From Mytilus trossulus (lineage: Eukaryota > Mollusca > Bivalvia > Mytilida > Mytilidae), in NCBI RefSeq assembly GCF_036588685.1, contig NC_086375.1, positions 37,904,566 through 37,968,565 of the forward strand: a stretch of DNA of 64,000 bases. The letters run 5' to 3'. Below the pieces are notes generated by a model. That model ran no database searches, was not told where the DNA came from, and was given only the letters and a program-made list of their open reading frames with translations. Made by a program: the position numbers and the translations under genes. Positions 23,109-36,423 of the stretch are shown here, in pieces; position 1 is the first letter of the stretch; every line of letters begins with the position of its first letter.

Positions 23109-24208
23109 AACAAGAGTGCACACACTGATATATCTCGTCTTCGTTACTAATCATTGGTATTATGTTGATAGTCCTAAGTAAAAAGCTTTATTACAACTGT
23201 CACATAAACTTAACATTAATCAAGATAGCTAAACAAAGACCAATGAACCATGAAAATGAGGTCAAGGTCAGATGAACCATGCCAGGCAGACATGTACAGC
23301 TAACAATGCTTCCTTATAACAATTATAGTTGACCTATTACTTATAGTTTAAGAAAAATAAAACAAAACATAAAAACTTAACATTGTGCAATGAACCGTGA
23401 TATTGAGGTCATGGTCTAATAAAACCTGCGGGACTGACATATAGATCACATTATATATTTCCATACACCAAATAAAGTTGACCTTTGGCATATAATATTA
23501 GATAAAAAGACCAAAACTTAAAAACTTAACTTTGACCACTGAACCATGAAAATGAGGTCAAGGTCAGATGACTTCTGCCCGCTAGACCTGTACACCTTAC
23601 AATCATTCCATACAACAAATATAGTAGACCTATTGCATAAAGTATGAGAAATTAGTTATCAAAACAGACCAAAACACAAAACTTAACTATAACCGCTGAA
23701 CCATAAAAATGAGTTCAAGGTCAGATGACATCTGCCAGTTGGACATGTACACCTTACAGTCCTTCCATACACCAAATATACTAGCCCTATTACTTATTAT
23801 ATCTGAGATATGGACTTGACCACCTAACTTAACCTTGTTCACTGATCCATGAAATGAGGTCGAGGTCAAGTGAAAACTGCCTGACAGGCATGAGGACCTT
23901 GCAAGGTAAGCACATACCAAATACAGTTATCCTATTATTTATAATTAGAGAGAATTCAACATTACCAAAAATTGGAACTTTTTATTCAAGTGGTCACTGA
24001 ACCATAAAAATGAGATCAAGGACATTGGACATGTGACTGACGGAAACTTCCTAACATGAGGCATCTATATACAAAGTATGAAGCATCCAGGTCTATCACC
24101 TTCTAAAATATAAACCTTTTAAGAAGTTAGCTAACACCGCCGCCGCAGCCGCCGCCGGATCACTATCCCTATGTCGAGCTTTCTGCAACAAAAGTTGCAG
24201 GCTCGACA
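23109..24208 (-). mobile_element. 1.1-kb non-autonomous element with ~150-bp internal repeats, copy 1
   Basis: This reads as the reverse complement of 57955-59055 along its full length (about 1100 bp in each). Internal repeats with CATGAAAATGAGGTCAAGG or variants lie near 23250, 23395, 23544, 23702, 23849 and 24002, a period of about 150 bp. One end is ACAAGAGTGCACAC. The other carries a strong hairpin (24172-24208): outer 8-bp stem TGTCGAGC/GCTCGACA, a TTT bulge, inner 7-bp stem CTGCAAC/GTTGCAG and an AAAA loop. A GCC-rich run (24139-24157) lies beside it. The layout resembles bivalve Helitron-like or MITE-like elements carrying satellite monomers. The class is unresolved. Confidence 0.75.
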
Positions 24209-24335
24209 AAAAAGAAGATATGGTATGATTGCCAATGAGACAACTCTCCACAAGAAACCAAATTGACACAGAAATTAACAACTAAAGGTCACAGTACGGA
24301 CTTCAACTATGAGCACAAACCACAGCTTTATAATT
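24209..24335 (+). repeat. Family A fragment abutting the 1.1-kb element
   Basis: Contains GGTATGATTGCCAATGAGAC and the typical continuation with GGTCACAGTACGGACTTCAA. It starts within a few bases of the end of the 1.1-kb element. The other copy of that element (57955-59055) has no such neighbour, so the adjacency is probably by insertion. Confidence 0.7.
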
Positions 24336-24379
24336 TTCCTGGAAATATTTCATATTTCTGTCATTTCTTATATGTCATG

Positions 24380-24830
24380 CAGTCGGTAAAATACAAAATG
24401 TGTATGAAGGATTGTAGATTTTCCCTCTTAAATATCAACACTTGCAGCCTACTGTATAAATGTTCTTGGAAAAATTTCATCCTTACTAATAAACCTATAT
24501 ATCCCTTACAGTTAGTAAATATCAGATGTGTATGAAGCATTGTAGATGTCATCGTAGTTCGACACTTGCAGCTACTGAATAAATTTTCATGGAGAATATC
24601 ATCCATAATAGTGTACCTATATATATATCTCTCCTGCATTTAGAAAAATACCATAGAACTGTGTATGATGCATTGTTGATGTTCCCGCTCAAATATCAAT
24701 AATACACCCTACTATGTAAGTGTCTTTTGGATATTTCACCCTGACTAAAGTACCTATGTCTTACAGTCGGTAATATATAAAATGTTCATAAAAGATTGTA
24801 GATGTTCCCTCCGGAATAATCTGAAAAATT
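24380..24830 (+). repeat. ~130-bp tandem repeats (GTATGAAGGATTGTAGAT family)
   Basis: TGTGTATGAAGGATTGTAGA-like phrases occur at about 24397, 24526, 24661 and 24782 (periods 129, 135 and 121 bp). Each is followed by a CACTTGCAGCCTACTGTATA-type phrase. Partial units also lie at 22365-22500 and 23050-23105, flanking the two neighbouring elements. Confidence 0.7.
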
Positions 24831-25429
24831 TCGGAAACCAATAACTCTATTTCATGAGTTTAATATACAACCATTTCAAGATATTCCAAGTCTCCCTATC
24901 ATAAGACTGTTTACAATTTCTTATTATCATCATAGACACAATATTTAGTTCTTTTCAATAAAGTGATGAAGAATTTCATTATATATATAGAAAAGCAATC
25001 ATATAGCAATTGTTGCTGGAAAATAATCACATTGATATTAAGTAAAAGTAATAATAAAATTTTAGAACTTTTTATTTCATGAAAATCAAACCTACATAAC
25101 ATAGAACGAAGGTTTTAGAAAATTAAACATATTGTACAATTCTAAATATTCCAATATATAAATGCATAAACAACGTAAATATATTCTTAACTACACAATA
25201 CAACTGCTTTGATTTGTATTCAAACAACCAGGAATCTGTTTACTTTCACCTTTCACCTTTCAGATAACATTTTATACATGTAAATAAATTCTGTGTTTGT
25301 TACTTTAATGATAACCATTTTCCAGTAGTATAAAGTTCATGCATTTTAAATCATTGTAGGTCTTCAATATATAAGAACACAGTTCAGTTGTCCTCCACAT
25401 TGCAGATATTTTATCCAAGGACAAATTAC
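24831..25429. other. Palindrome spacer, inner right end: nothing seen
   Basis: AT-rich DNA with poly-A/T runs. No repeat family, splice-bounded frame or RNA gene was recognised before the right arm begins at about 25430. Confidence 0.4.
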
Positions 25430-25460
25430 AATATCAGTTAATTATAACAAAAACACAAAT

Positions 25461-25553
25461 CTAAGTGCAGTAAAATAGTCTCCCCTATTCTGTAAAGACA
25501 TTCTTGTTCTTATTCTTTCTTAAGTGTGTGGCCAGCACTAAATCTTGATTAAC
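25461..25553 (-). pseudogene. Frameshifted copy of the terminal exon at 18100-18192
   Basis: On the minus strand an acceptor-like TTTTGTAG precedes a 93-nt block, the same length as the left exon and about 85% identical by hand count. A one-base loss near the middle, a two-base gain and a further one-base loss restore the total length but shift the frame, giving a premature TAG after 22 codons. The AATAAA signal of the left copy lies outside the duplicated part. I infer relaxed selection on this copy. Confidence 0.5.
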
Positions 25554-25914
25554 CTACAAAACAATATATGGTTCAGTTGAATAAATAATTAGTCTAATAC
25601 AATACAAAATTTAAATGTCTCAAACAGTTGACATTTATTTTCCATCTGAGAGTAAATAGGAGTGTTTCATCAATGCAAAGACAGCAAATAATCCCCAGAT
25701 TGTATCAAATTGTAAAATTTGTAATGCAGAAATACAATTCATTTGTGAGATCAATCATTTAAATGAAAAGTTCAAATCATTTTTTTCATTAGAAATGCAT
25801 TTCAAAGAACCATGATTTACCTTTTTTATGAAATGTCAATATAGGGAGAAAACAAGGCTTAATCATAACTATTTCTTTTTATCTAGTATTGGTAATAAGA
25901 ATGTGTTGGTGAAT

Positions 25915-26205
25915 ATGAAAACTGTGATGATTGAAATATAAAGTGTTGTGATAGACAAACATACTAAAGTAATAGACAAACATAGTGTGGTGATAGACAA
26001 ATAAAAAAAAATGAAGATTACCTTTTCCTTTTCTTCTATTTTCTATCTCTCAAATATCTAGTTTCCCTTTTCTGAAAAAAAAATAACAATGATAGGTGTC
26101 ACATTGAGTAATTTTTAGTTTAAAATCTAAAAACACATAAACAGATTTCTGTACAGAAAAGTGGATTATTATTATGCTCATATCCACTTTGAAATTGGTA
26201 TAAAT
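25915..26205 (-). repeat. Short satellite patch and inner unique part of the right arm
   Basis: GTGTGGTGATAGACAAA units (25940-26005) mirror TTTGTCTATCACCACAC at 17735-17820. The intervening AT-rich sequence to 26205 corresponds to left bases around 17340-17580 but is clearly more diverged. Confidence 0.6.
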
Positions 26206-26209
26206 AGGG

Positions 26210-28040
26210 CTTTGAGAGATATACCCAGTGGTGTGATAGACATAATATACAAATTGAGGTGAAAATATAAACAGTGAGGTGATAGATATTTTGAGTGAGG
26301 TGATACATATAAAATGAAATGATTGATTTACAAAGTGAGGTGATTGGTATTTTAACTAAAGGCACAGGTGTATATAGTGTAGTGATATACATAGAGATTG
26401 TGGGGGATAGATACAGAGATCATGGGGATAGATATAGAGAATGTGGTGATTGAAATATAAAGTGAGGTGATTGATAAATAAAGTAAGGTGATAGGTTTTT
26501 ATTATGTGCCGATACACATAGACTTTCGGGGTACATATATAATATAGGGATAAACAAAAAAAGTGAGGTGTTTGTTAAATAAAGAAAAGTGATAGCTGTT
26601 TATAATGTTGTGATATACATAGAGATTGTGGGGGATAGATACAAAGATCATGGGGATAGATATAGAGAATATGGTGATTGATATATAAAGTGAGGTGATT
26701 GATAAATAAAGTAAGGTGATAGGTGTTTATTATGTGCAGATAAACATAGACTTTGGGGATGGATATAAACTATGGGGATAAACAAAGAGAGTGTGTTGAT
26801 TGATGTATAACATGTTTAAAGTGAGGTGATTGATAAATAAAGTAAAGTGATAGGTAATTATTATGTGCAGATAAACATAGACTTTTAGGGTGGATATAGA
26901 ATATGGGGATAAACAAAGAGAGTGTGGTGATTGATGTATAACATGTATAAACTGAGGAGATTGATAAATAAAGTAAAGTGATAGGTGTTTATAATGTTGT
27001 GATATACATAGAGATTGTGGGGATAGATACAATGATTATGGGGATAATTATAGAGAGTGTGGTGATTTATATATTAAGTGAGGTGATTGATAAATAAAGT
27101 AAGGTGATTGATAAATAAAGTAAGGTGATAGGTGTTTAATATGTGGATATATACAGAGAGTCATTTGTGGTGGATATAGAGAGTATGTGGATAGATATAG
27201 AGAGTGGTGATTTATATATTGAGTGAGGTGATTGATAAATGAAGTAAGGTGATAGGTGTTTAATATGTGGATATATACAGAGAGACATTTGTGGTGGATA
27301 TAGAGAGTATGTGGATAGATATAGAGAGTGTGGTGATTTATATATTAAGTGAGGTGATTGATAAATAAAGTAAGGTGATAGGTGTTTAATATGTGGATAT
27401 ATACAGAGAGACATTGGTGGTGGATATAGAGAGTATGTGGATAGATATAGAGAGTGTGGTGATTTATACATAAAGTGAGGTGATTGATAAATAAAGTAAG
27501 GTGATAGGTGTTTAATATATGGATATATACAGAGAGACATTTGTGGTGGATATAGAGAGTATGAGGATAGATATAGAGATTGTGTGGTGATTGATATATG
27601 TAGTGAGGTGATTGATAAATAAATTAAGGTGATATGTATGTTTATTAAGGTGGTAGATTAAATATCATGTGGCAATAAACATAGAAACTGTGGGAAAGAT
27701 GTAGAAAGTCTGATGATAATCAAAGAGAGAATGTGATTGATTTATAAAGTAAGATGATTGATTAATAAAGTAATGGAGTAGGTTTTATATAGTGAGGACA
27801 TATACATAGAGACTGAGGAGAAAGATATAGAGATTGTGGGGATTGATATCAAAAGCATGGGGATAGATATAGAGAGTGTTGGGATAGATATCGAAAGTAT
27901 GTGGATAGATATATAGAGTTTGTGGTGATTGATATATAAAGTGAGGTGATGGATAAATAAAGTAAGATGATAGGTGTTTATTATGTGGGGATATACATAG
28001 AGACTGTTATGATATATATAGATAGATATATGAATATGTG
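26210..28040 (-). repeat. Right-arm satellite variant with 125-bp higher-order repeat
   Basis: This is the mirror of 15000-17340. Between 27120 and 27620 a tight higher-order unit starting GGTGATAGGTGTTTAATAT recurs at about 27124, 27248, 27373 and 27500 (periods 124, 125 and 127 bp), containing GATAGATATAGAGAGTGTGG. The minus-strand open frames here are repeats of the same phrase and not genes. The left arm lacks this tight period. Confidence 0.85.
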
Positions 28041-28440
28041 GTGTGAGTGCCAATGAGACAACTCTCCATCCAAATAACAATTTAAAAAATTAAACCATTA
28101 TAGGTCAATGTAGGGCCTTCAACACGGAGACTTGACTCACACTGAACAACAAGCTGTAAAGGGCTCCAAATTACAAGTGTAAAACCATTCAAACAGGAAA
28201 ACCAACAGTCTAATCTATATAAAAAAAAAAGAAAAGAGAAACATGTATAAATTACATAAACAAACGACATCTACTGTACATTAGATTCCTGACTTAGGAC
28301 AGGTGAAAAATTTTGCAGGGGGATTAAAACTTTTAATGGTACCAAACCTTCTCCCTTTTTCTGAAACAATAGCATGACATCACAACATAGCAAAACGCAA
28401 GATAAAATATCAATTGGCAGGCTTAACTCAATAAAAAAAA
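28040..28440 (+). mobile_element. Family A element inserted in the right arm only
   Basis: Starts near GTGAGTGCCAATGAGACAAC and runs through GGGCCTTCAACACGGAG, CAAACAGGAAAACCAACAG and TAGATTCCTGACTTAGGACA to a CATGACATCACAACATAG tail. The satellite on both sides (ACTGTTATGATATA near 28010 and GGCTATTATGATATAAATAC near 28447) matches one continuous left-arm position near 15115, so the element inserted after the arms separated. There is no coding capacity. It is an abundant mussel repeat of unclear class. Confidence 0.75.
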
Positions 28441-28725
28441 TAGAGGCTATTATGATATAAATACAGACAATTATGATATACATAATGACGACTGTTGGCT
28501 TTGGAATGGAGAGTGTAGTGATAGATAATCAAAGTATTGGGATAGCTATTGAGAGTGTTGGGATAGATATGGAGAGTGTGGTGATGAATACAGTGACTGT
28601 AGCAATAGTGGAATATATCAACCAGCACACTATATATATCTTTTATTGAGTATCATTTTCTAAAAAAACTTTACCATCACTATTGCTGAGTGAGAATAGT
28701 ATTAAGATATATACTGGCTGGTGAC
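28440..28725 (-). repeat. Decayed satellite and remnant of the left-arm island
   Basis: Contains GGAGAGTGTGGTGATGAATA-type units, then a short stretch (28640-28690) that matches left bases 14925-14975. The rest of the 14640-15000 island is missing from this arm, and new sequence begins at about 28695. Confidence 0.6.
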
Positions 28726-31700
28726 AAGTATTGATGGTGTTGTAATTGATTTAAACAGTGCAGTGAGGTAATAGATACATATATAAAATGTGGTGAAAAG
28801 TATAAACAGTGTAGTCAATGAGATATTTTCAGCGAGGCCATACATATATAAAATGAGGTGATAGATATATAAAGTGAGATGAAAGATATGCATAGTGTGG
28901 TGACAATGCACAGTGGGTGATATTTGTATAAAGTGAGGTGAAAGATATACAAAGTTATGTGATAGATATACAAAATGTGATGATAGATACATTAATTAGG
29001 TGACATATGAACAGTGTGGTGATAGATGTATATAATTTGGTGATAGATACATAAAGTGTTTTGACATATGAATAATGTGATAGATATATAAAGTGTGGTG
29101 ATAGATATATAAAGTGTGGTGATAGATATATCAAGTGTGGTGATAGATATATTAAGTATGGTGATAGATATTTAGAGTGTGGTGATAGTTATATAAAGTG
29201 TTGTGACATATGAACAGTGTGATGATACATGTATATAGGGTGGTAATAGATATACAAAGTGTGGTGATAGATATATAGTGTTGTGATATATGAACAGTGT
29301 GGTGATAGATGTATATAGTGAGGTGATAAATATATTAAGTGTGATGATAGATATATTAAGTGTGATGATAGATATAAAAATCATGGTGATGGATATATAA
29401 AATGAGGTGATCAATATACAAAGTGTGGTGATAGATAATTATACAAGGTGTGGTGATAGATATACATTGTGGTGACAGATGTTTAAAGTTATGTGGAAAA
29501 TATGTAAAGTTAGGTGATAGATATATAAAGTGAGGTGATAGATATATATATGTATATACAGTGAGGACATCAATATATATAGCTATAGTGAAGTGCTTAA
29601 TATATTAATTGAGATGATAAATGTATCAAGTAAGATGATAGATATATGAAGAAAGGTGGAAGATGTATCAATTGTGGTGTTAAATATTTACTCAGGTCAT
29701 TGATATATCAATTAAGGTTTAGATATAAACAGTATGATGATAATTATAGAGTGAAGTGATTGATATATACCGTCAGCTGATAGTTAGGTGATAGGTGTTT
29801 ATAATGTGGTAATACACAAAGGGACGTAGTGATAGATATTGAGAGTATGGTAAAAGATAAAGAGACTGTATATAAAATGTGATGATAGATACATAAAATT
29901 AGTTGACATATGAACAGTGTGGTGATAGATGTATATAATTTAGTGATAGATACATGAAGTGTTTTGACATATGAATAGTGTGGTGATAGATATGCAGTGT
30001 GGTGATAAATATGAAAAGTGTGGTGATAGATAAATGAAGTGTGGTGATAGATATATTAAGTGTGGTGATAGATATTTAGAGTGTGGTGATAAATATATAA
30101 AGTGTTGTGACATATGAACAGTGTGGTGATAGATGTATATTGGGTGGTGATAGATAAACAAAGTGTGGTGATAGATATATATAGTGAGGTGATAAATATA
30201 TAAAGTGTGATGATAGATATAAAAAGTGTGTTGATTGATATATAAAGTGAGGTGTGATAGAAAGTGTGGTGAAAGATACATAAAGTGTTATGACATATGA
30301 ATAGTGTGGTGATATATGTATATAATTTGGTGATAGATACATAAAGTGTTTTGACATATGAATAGTGTGGTGATAGATATATAAAGTGGGGTGATAGATA
30401 TAAAGTGTGGTGATAGATATATTAAGTGTAGTGATAAATATTTAGAGTGTGGTGATAGTTATATAAAGTGTTGTTACATATGAACAGTGGGGTGATAGAT
30501 GTATATTGGGTGGTGATAGATAAACAAAGTGTGGTGATAGATATATAGTGTTGGAACATAGGAACAGTGTGGTGGTAGATGTATATAGGGTTGTGATAGA
30601 TATACAAAGTGTGGTGATAGATATATTAAGTGTAGTGATAGATATTTAGAGTGTGGTGATAGTTATATAAAGTGTTGTTACATATGAACAGTGTGGTGAT
30701 AGATGTTTATTGGGTGGTGATAGATAAACAAAGTGTGGTGATAGATATATAGTGTTTTGACATAAGAACAGTGTGGTGATAGATGTATATAGGGTGATGA
30801 TAGATATACAAAGTGTGGTGATAGATGTATTTAGTGAGGTGATAAATATATTAAGTTTAATGATAGATATATTAAGTGTGATGATAGATATAAAAATTGT
30901 GTTGATGGATATATAAAATGAGGTCATAGATACATAAAGTGTTATGACATATGAACAGTGTGGTGATAGATGTATTTAATTTGGTGAAAGATACATAAAG
31001 TGTTTTGACATATGAATAGTGTGGTGATAGATATGCAGTGTGGTGATAAATATGAAAAGTGTGGTGATAGATAAATGAAGTGTGGTGAAAGATATGTTAA
31101 GTGTAATGATACATATTTAGAGTGTGGTGATATTTATATAAAGTTTTGTTACATATGAACAGTGTGGTGATAGATGTATATTGGGTGGTGATAGATTAAC
31201 AAAGTGTGGTGATAGATATATAGTGTTTTGACATAAGAACAGTGTGGAGATAGATGTATATAGGGTGGTGATAGGTATACAAAGTGTGGTGATAGATACA
31301 TAAAGTGTTTTGACATATGAATAGTGTGGTGATAGATATATAAAGTGGGTGATAGATATATAAAGTGTGGTGATAGATATATTAAGTGTAGTGATAGATA
31401 TTCAGAGTGTGGTGATAGTTATATAAAGTGTTGTTTCATATGAACAGTGTGGTGATAGATGTATATTGGGTGGTGATAGATAAACAAAGTGTGGTGATAG
31501 ATATATATAGTGAGGTGATAAATATATTAAGTGTGATGATAGATATAAAAAGTGTGTTGATGGATATATAAAGTGAGGTGTGATAGATATACAAAGTGTG
31601 GTGAAATATACTTAAAGTGTTATGACATATGAATAGTGTGGTGATATATGTATATAATTTGGTGATAGATACATAAAGTGTTTTGACATATGAATAGTGT

Positions 31701-34700
31701 GGTGAAAGATATATAAAGTGGGGTGATAGATATATAAAGTGTGGTGATAGATATATTAAGTGTAGTGATAGATATTTAAAGTGTGGTGATAGTTATATAA
31801 AGTGTTGTTACATATGAACAGTGTGGTGATAGATGTATATTGGGTGGTGATAGATAAACAAAGTGTGGTGATAGATATATAGTGTTGTAACATAAGAACA
31901 GTGTGGTGATAGATGTATATAGGGTGGTGATAGATATACAAAGTGTGGTGATAGATACATAAAGTTATTTGACATATGAATAGTGTGGTGATAGATATAT
32001 AAAGTGGGGTGATAGATATATAAAGTGTGGTGATAGATATATTAAGTGTAGTGATAGATATTTAGAGTGCGGTGATAGTTATATAAAGTGTTGTTACATA
32101 TGAACAGTGTGGTGATAGATGGTTATTGGGTGGTGATAGATAAACAAAGTGTGGTGATAGATATAAAGTGTTGTAACATAAGAACAGTGTGGTGATAGAT
32201 GTATATAGGGTGGTGATAGATATACAAAGTGTGGTGATAGATACATAAAGTTATTTGACATATGAATAGTGTGGTGATAGATATATAAAGTGGGGTGATA
32301 GATATATAAAGTGTGGTGATAGATATATTAAGTGTAGTGATAGATATTTAGAGTGTGGTGATAGTTATATAAAGTGTTGTTACATATGAACAGTGTGGTG
32401 ATAGATGTTTATTGGGTGGTGATAGATAAACAAAGTGCGGTGATAGATATAAAGTGTTGTAACATAAGAACAGTGTGGTGATAGATGTATATAGGGTGGT
32501 GATAGATATACAAAGTGTGGTGATAGATACATAAAGTGTTTTGACTTATGAATAGTGTGGTGATAGATATATTAAGTGTGGTGATAGATATATTAAGTGT
32601 GGTGATAGATATATAAAGTGTGGTGAAAGATATGTTTAGTGTAGTGATAGATATTTAAAGTGTGGTGATAGTTATATAAAGTGTTGTTACATATGAACAG
32701 TGTGGTGATAGATGTATATTGGGTGGTGATAGATTAACAAAGTGTGGTGATAGATATATAGTGTTTTGACATATGAACAGTGTGGTGATAGATGTATATA
32801 GTGTGGTGATAGATATATTAAGTGTAGTGATAGATATTTAGAGTGTGGTGATAGTTATATAAAGTGTTGTTTCATATGAACAGTGTGGTGATAGATGTAT
32901 ATTGGGTGGTGATAGATAAACAAAGTGTGGTGATAGATATATAGTGTTGTGACATATGAACAGTGTGGTGATAGATGTATATAGTGTGGTGATAGATATA
33001 TAAAGTGTAGTGATATATATTTAGAGTGTGGTGATAGTTATATAAAGTGTTGTTACATATAAACAGTGGGGTGATAGATGTATATTGGGTGGTGATAGAT
33101 AAACAAAGTGTGGTGATAGATATATAGTGTTGGAACATAGGAACAGTGTGGTGGTAGATGTATATAGGGTTGTGATAGATATACAAAGTGTGGTGATAGA
33201 TACATAAAGTGTTTTGACATATGAATAGTGTGGTGATAGATATATAAAGTGAGGTGATACATATATAAAGTGGGGTGATAGATATATAAAGTGTGGTGAT
33301 AGATATATTAAGTGTAGTGATAGATATTAAGAGTGTGGTGATAGTTATATAAAGTGTTGTTACATATGAACAGTGTGGTGATAGATGTTTATTGGGTGGT
33401 GATAGATAAACAAAGTGTGGTGATAGATATATAGTGTTGTAACATAAGAACAGTGTGGTGGTAGATGTATATAGGGTTGTGATAGATATACAAAGTGTGG
33501 TGATAGATACATAAAGTGTTTTGACATATGAATAGTGTGGTGATAGATATATAAAGTGAGATGATACATATATAAAGTGGGGTGATAGATATATAAAGTG
33601 TGGTGATAGATATATTAAGTGTAGTGATAGATATTTAGAGTGTGGTGATAGTTATATAAAGTGTTGTTACATTTGAACAGTGTGGTGATAGATGTTTATT
33701 GGGTGGTGATAGATAAACAAAGTGTGGTGATAGATATATAGTGTTGTAACATAAGAACAATGTGGTGGTAGATGTATATAGGGTGGTGATAGAAAAACAA
33801 AGTGTGGTGATAGATACATAAAGTGTTTTGACATATGAATAGTGTGGTGATAGATATATTAAGTGGGGTGATAGATATATAAAGTGTAGTGATAGATATA
33901 TTAAGTGTAGTGATAGATATTTAGAGTGTGGTGATAGTTATATAAAGTGTTGTTACATATGAACAGTGTGGTGATAGATGTTTATTGGGTGGTGATAGAT
34001 TATAGTGTTGTAACATAAGAACAGTGTGGTGATAGATGTATATAGGGTGGTGATAGATATACAAAGTGTGGTGATAGATACATAAAGTGTTTTGACATAT
34101 GAATAGTGTGGTGATAGATATATAAAGTGAGGTGATAGATATATAAAGTGTGGTGATAGATATATTAAGTGTAGTGATAGATATTTAGAGTGTGGTGATA
34201 GTTATATAAAGTGTTGTTACATATGAACAGTGTGGTGATAGATGTATATTGGGTGGTGATAGATAAACAAAGTGTGGTGATAGATATATAGTGTTTTGAC
34301 ATAAGAACAGTGTGGTGATAGATGTATATAGGGTGGTGATAGATATACAAAGTGTGGTGATAGATGTATTTAGTGAGGTGATAAATATATTAAGTTTAAT
34401 GATAGATATATTAAGTGTGATGATAGATATAAAAATTGTGTTGATGGATATATAAAATGAGGTGATAGATACATAAAGTGTTATGACATATGAACAGTGT
34501 GGTGATAGATGTATTTAATTTGGTGATAGATACATAAAGTGTTTTGACATATGAATAGTGTGGTGATAGATATATAAAGTGTGGTGATAGATATATAAAG
34601 TGTGGTGAAAGATATGTTTAGTGTGGTGATAGATATTTAAAGTGTGGTGATAGTTATATATAGTGTTTTGACATAAGAACAGTGTGGTGATAGATGTATA

Positions 34701-35265
34701 TAGGGTGGTGATAGGTATACAAAGTGTGGTGATAGATACATAAAGTGTTTTGACATATGAATAGTGTGGTGATAGATATATAAAGTGGGGTGATAGATAT
34801 ATAAAGTGTGGTGATAGATATATTAAGTGTAGTGATAGATATTTAGAGTGTGGTGATAGTTATATAAAGTGTTGTTTCATATGAACAGTGTGGTGATAGA
34901 TGTATATTGGGTGGTGATAGATAAACAAAGTGTGGTGATAGATATATAGTGTTGTGACATATGAACAGTGTGGTGATAGATGTATATAGTGAGGTGATAA
35001 ATATATTAAGTGTGATGATAGATATATTAAGTGTGATGATAGATAATGAAATCGTGGTGATGGATATATAAAATGAGGTGATAAATATACAAAGTGTGGT
35101 GATAGATATACAAGGTGTGGTGATAGATATACATTGTGGTGACAGATGTTTAAAGTTAAGGGGAAAATATGTAAAGTTAGGTGATAGATATATAAAGTGA
35201 GGTGATAGATATATAAAGTGAGGTGATAGATATATGAATAAAGTGATGTGATTGATATACATATG
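28725..35265 (-). repeat. Core 21-bp satellite array with 286/307-bp higher-order repeat (right arm)
   Basis: Monomers contain ATAAAGTGTGGTGATA. A higher-order unit marked by GTTGTTACATATGAACAG recurs near 31811, 32097, 32383, 32690, 33363, 33670, 33956 and 34220. The regular steps are 286 or 307 bp, i.e. differing by exactly one 21-bp monomer, plus two steps of 183. The left arm shows 491-bp and 2.3-kb periods instead, so each arm homogenised separately. The plus strand is almost C-free. Repetitive minus-strand open frames (YHHTLYI, SITTLYI) are by-products. Confidence 0.9.
29560..29870 (-). repeat. Duplicate of 35265-35580 within the right arm
   Basis: The sequence from GTGAGGACATCAATATATAT through TACTCAGGTCATTGA to GTGGTAATACACAAAGGGA appears twice, about 5.7 kb apart (29560 and 35270). 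The flanking 28980-29560 also resembles 34450-35265. The right arm therefore grew by a segmental tandem duplication of about 5.7 kb. Confidence 0.8.
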
Positions 35266-36415
35266 TATATATAGTGAGGATATCAATATCAATATATATA
35301 GCTATAGTGAAGTGCTAAATATGTAAAGTGAGGTGATAAATGTATCAAGTAAGATGATAGATATATGAAGAAAGGTGAAAGATGTATCAATTGGGGTGTT
35401 AAATATTTACTCAGGTCATTGAGATATCAATTAAGTTTTAGATATAAACAGTATGATGATAATTATAGAGTGTAGTGATTGATATATACCATGAGATAGG
35501 TGTTTATAATGTGGTAATACACAAAGGGATGTAGTGATAGATATTGAGAGTATGGTAATAGATAAAGAGACTGTAGCAATAGATATGCAGTGTGTGGTAT
35601 GATAAAAATGAAATTTCATGTGTTAAAATAGTCACTATAAAAATTACTAAAGGATATATACATGTATTCAATAAGGTTGTTTGACCAACATTCATTATAC
35701 CATATTCCTATTTTCATGTACATAGAACATGTGCATGATTACAAGAATGTAGAAAAGTCATATATATAGAGAGAGGTGCTAGATATATTCAGTATGGTGA
35801 TACAAATATAAAGAGAGATGATAGGTAAAACTGTGATGTGATAGATAAATAAAGTGCGGTGCTAGATATAAAGTGTGGTGACAGCTTTATAAAGAGTGGT
35901 GATGCATATATATAGTATGGTGAAAGACAACAGTGAGGTGATAGATATATAAAGTGGGGTGATTGGTGTATAATGTTAGGTGATAGATATATGAATTGTG
36001 GGAAGAGATATGTGAAGCTACCTAAAAGATATCTAGCAAGGCAATGAATATAAACAGTGAAGCCATAAACATATAAAGGGAGGCAGTTGAGGTCTATAGT
36101 ATGGAAAGAAATTCAGAGAGATACAAATATAAACATCTTTTGGTGGTTAATTTATACAGTATTGTACAAATTGATATTTATACAGAACAGTGATAGTTAT
36201 ATACAGTGGTTTTAGTTATATATAGTGTGTTGATTGAATTATAAAGCAGTTATTGATTTATAAAGTGGTGATATATATATATTCAGTGTGGTGATATTAA
36301 TATAAAGTGGTGATTGGTGATATAAAGTGTAGTGATAGATTACGTGATGTGATAGATGTATAGTAAGGACATAGATATATAGTTCAAGTTAGTGGATAGT
36401 TAGTGGATATATATA
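35265..36415 (-). repeat. Right-arm satellite edge and unique anchor
   Basis: Bases 35265-35600 are decayed satellite matching left 8760-9720. Bases 35605-35762 are unique sequence matching left 8590-8750. At 35762 the alignment jumps to left position 5165 and continues through 36415 (left 4500-5165), with signatures such as GCTACCTAAAAGATATCTAG mirrored near 4905-4925. Confidence 0.75.
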
Positions 36416-36423
36416 TATATATA

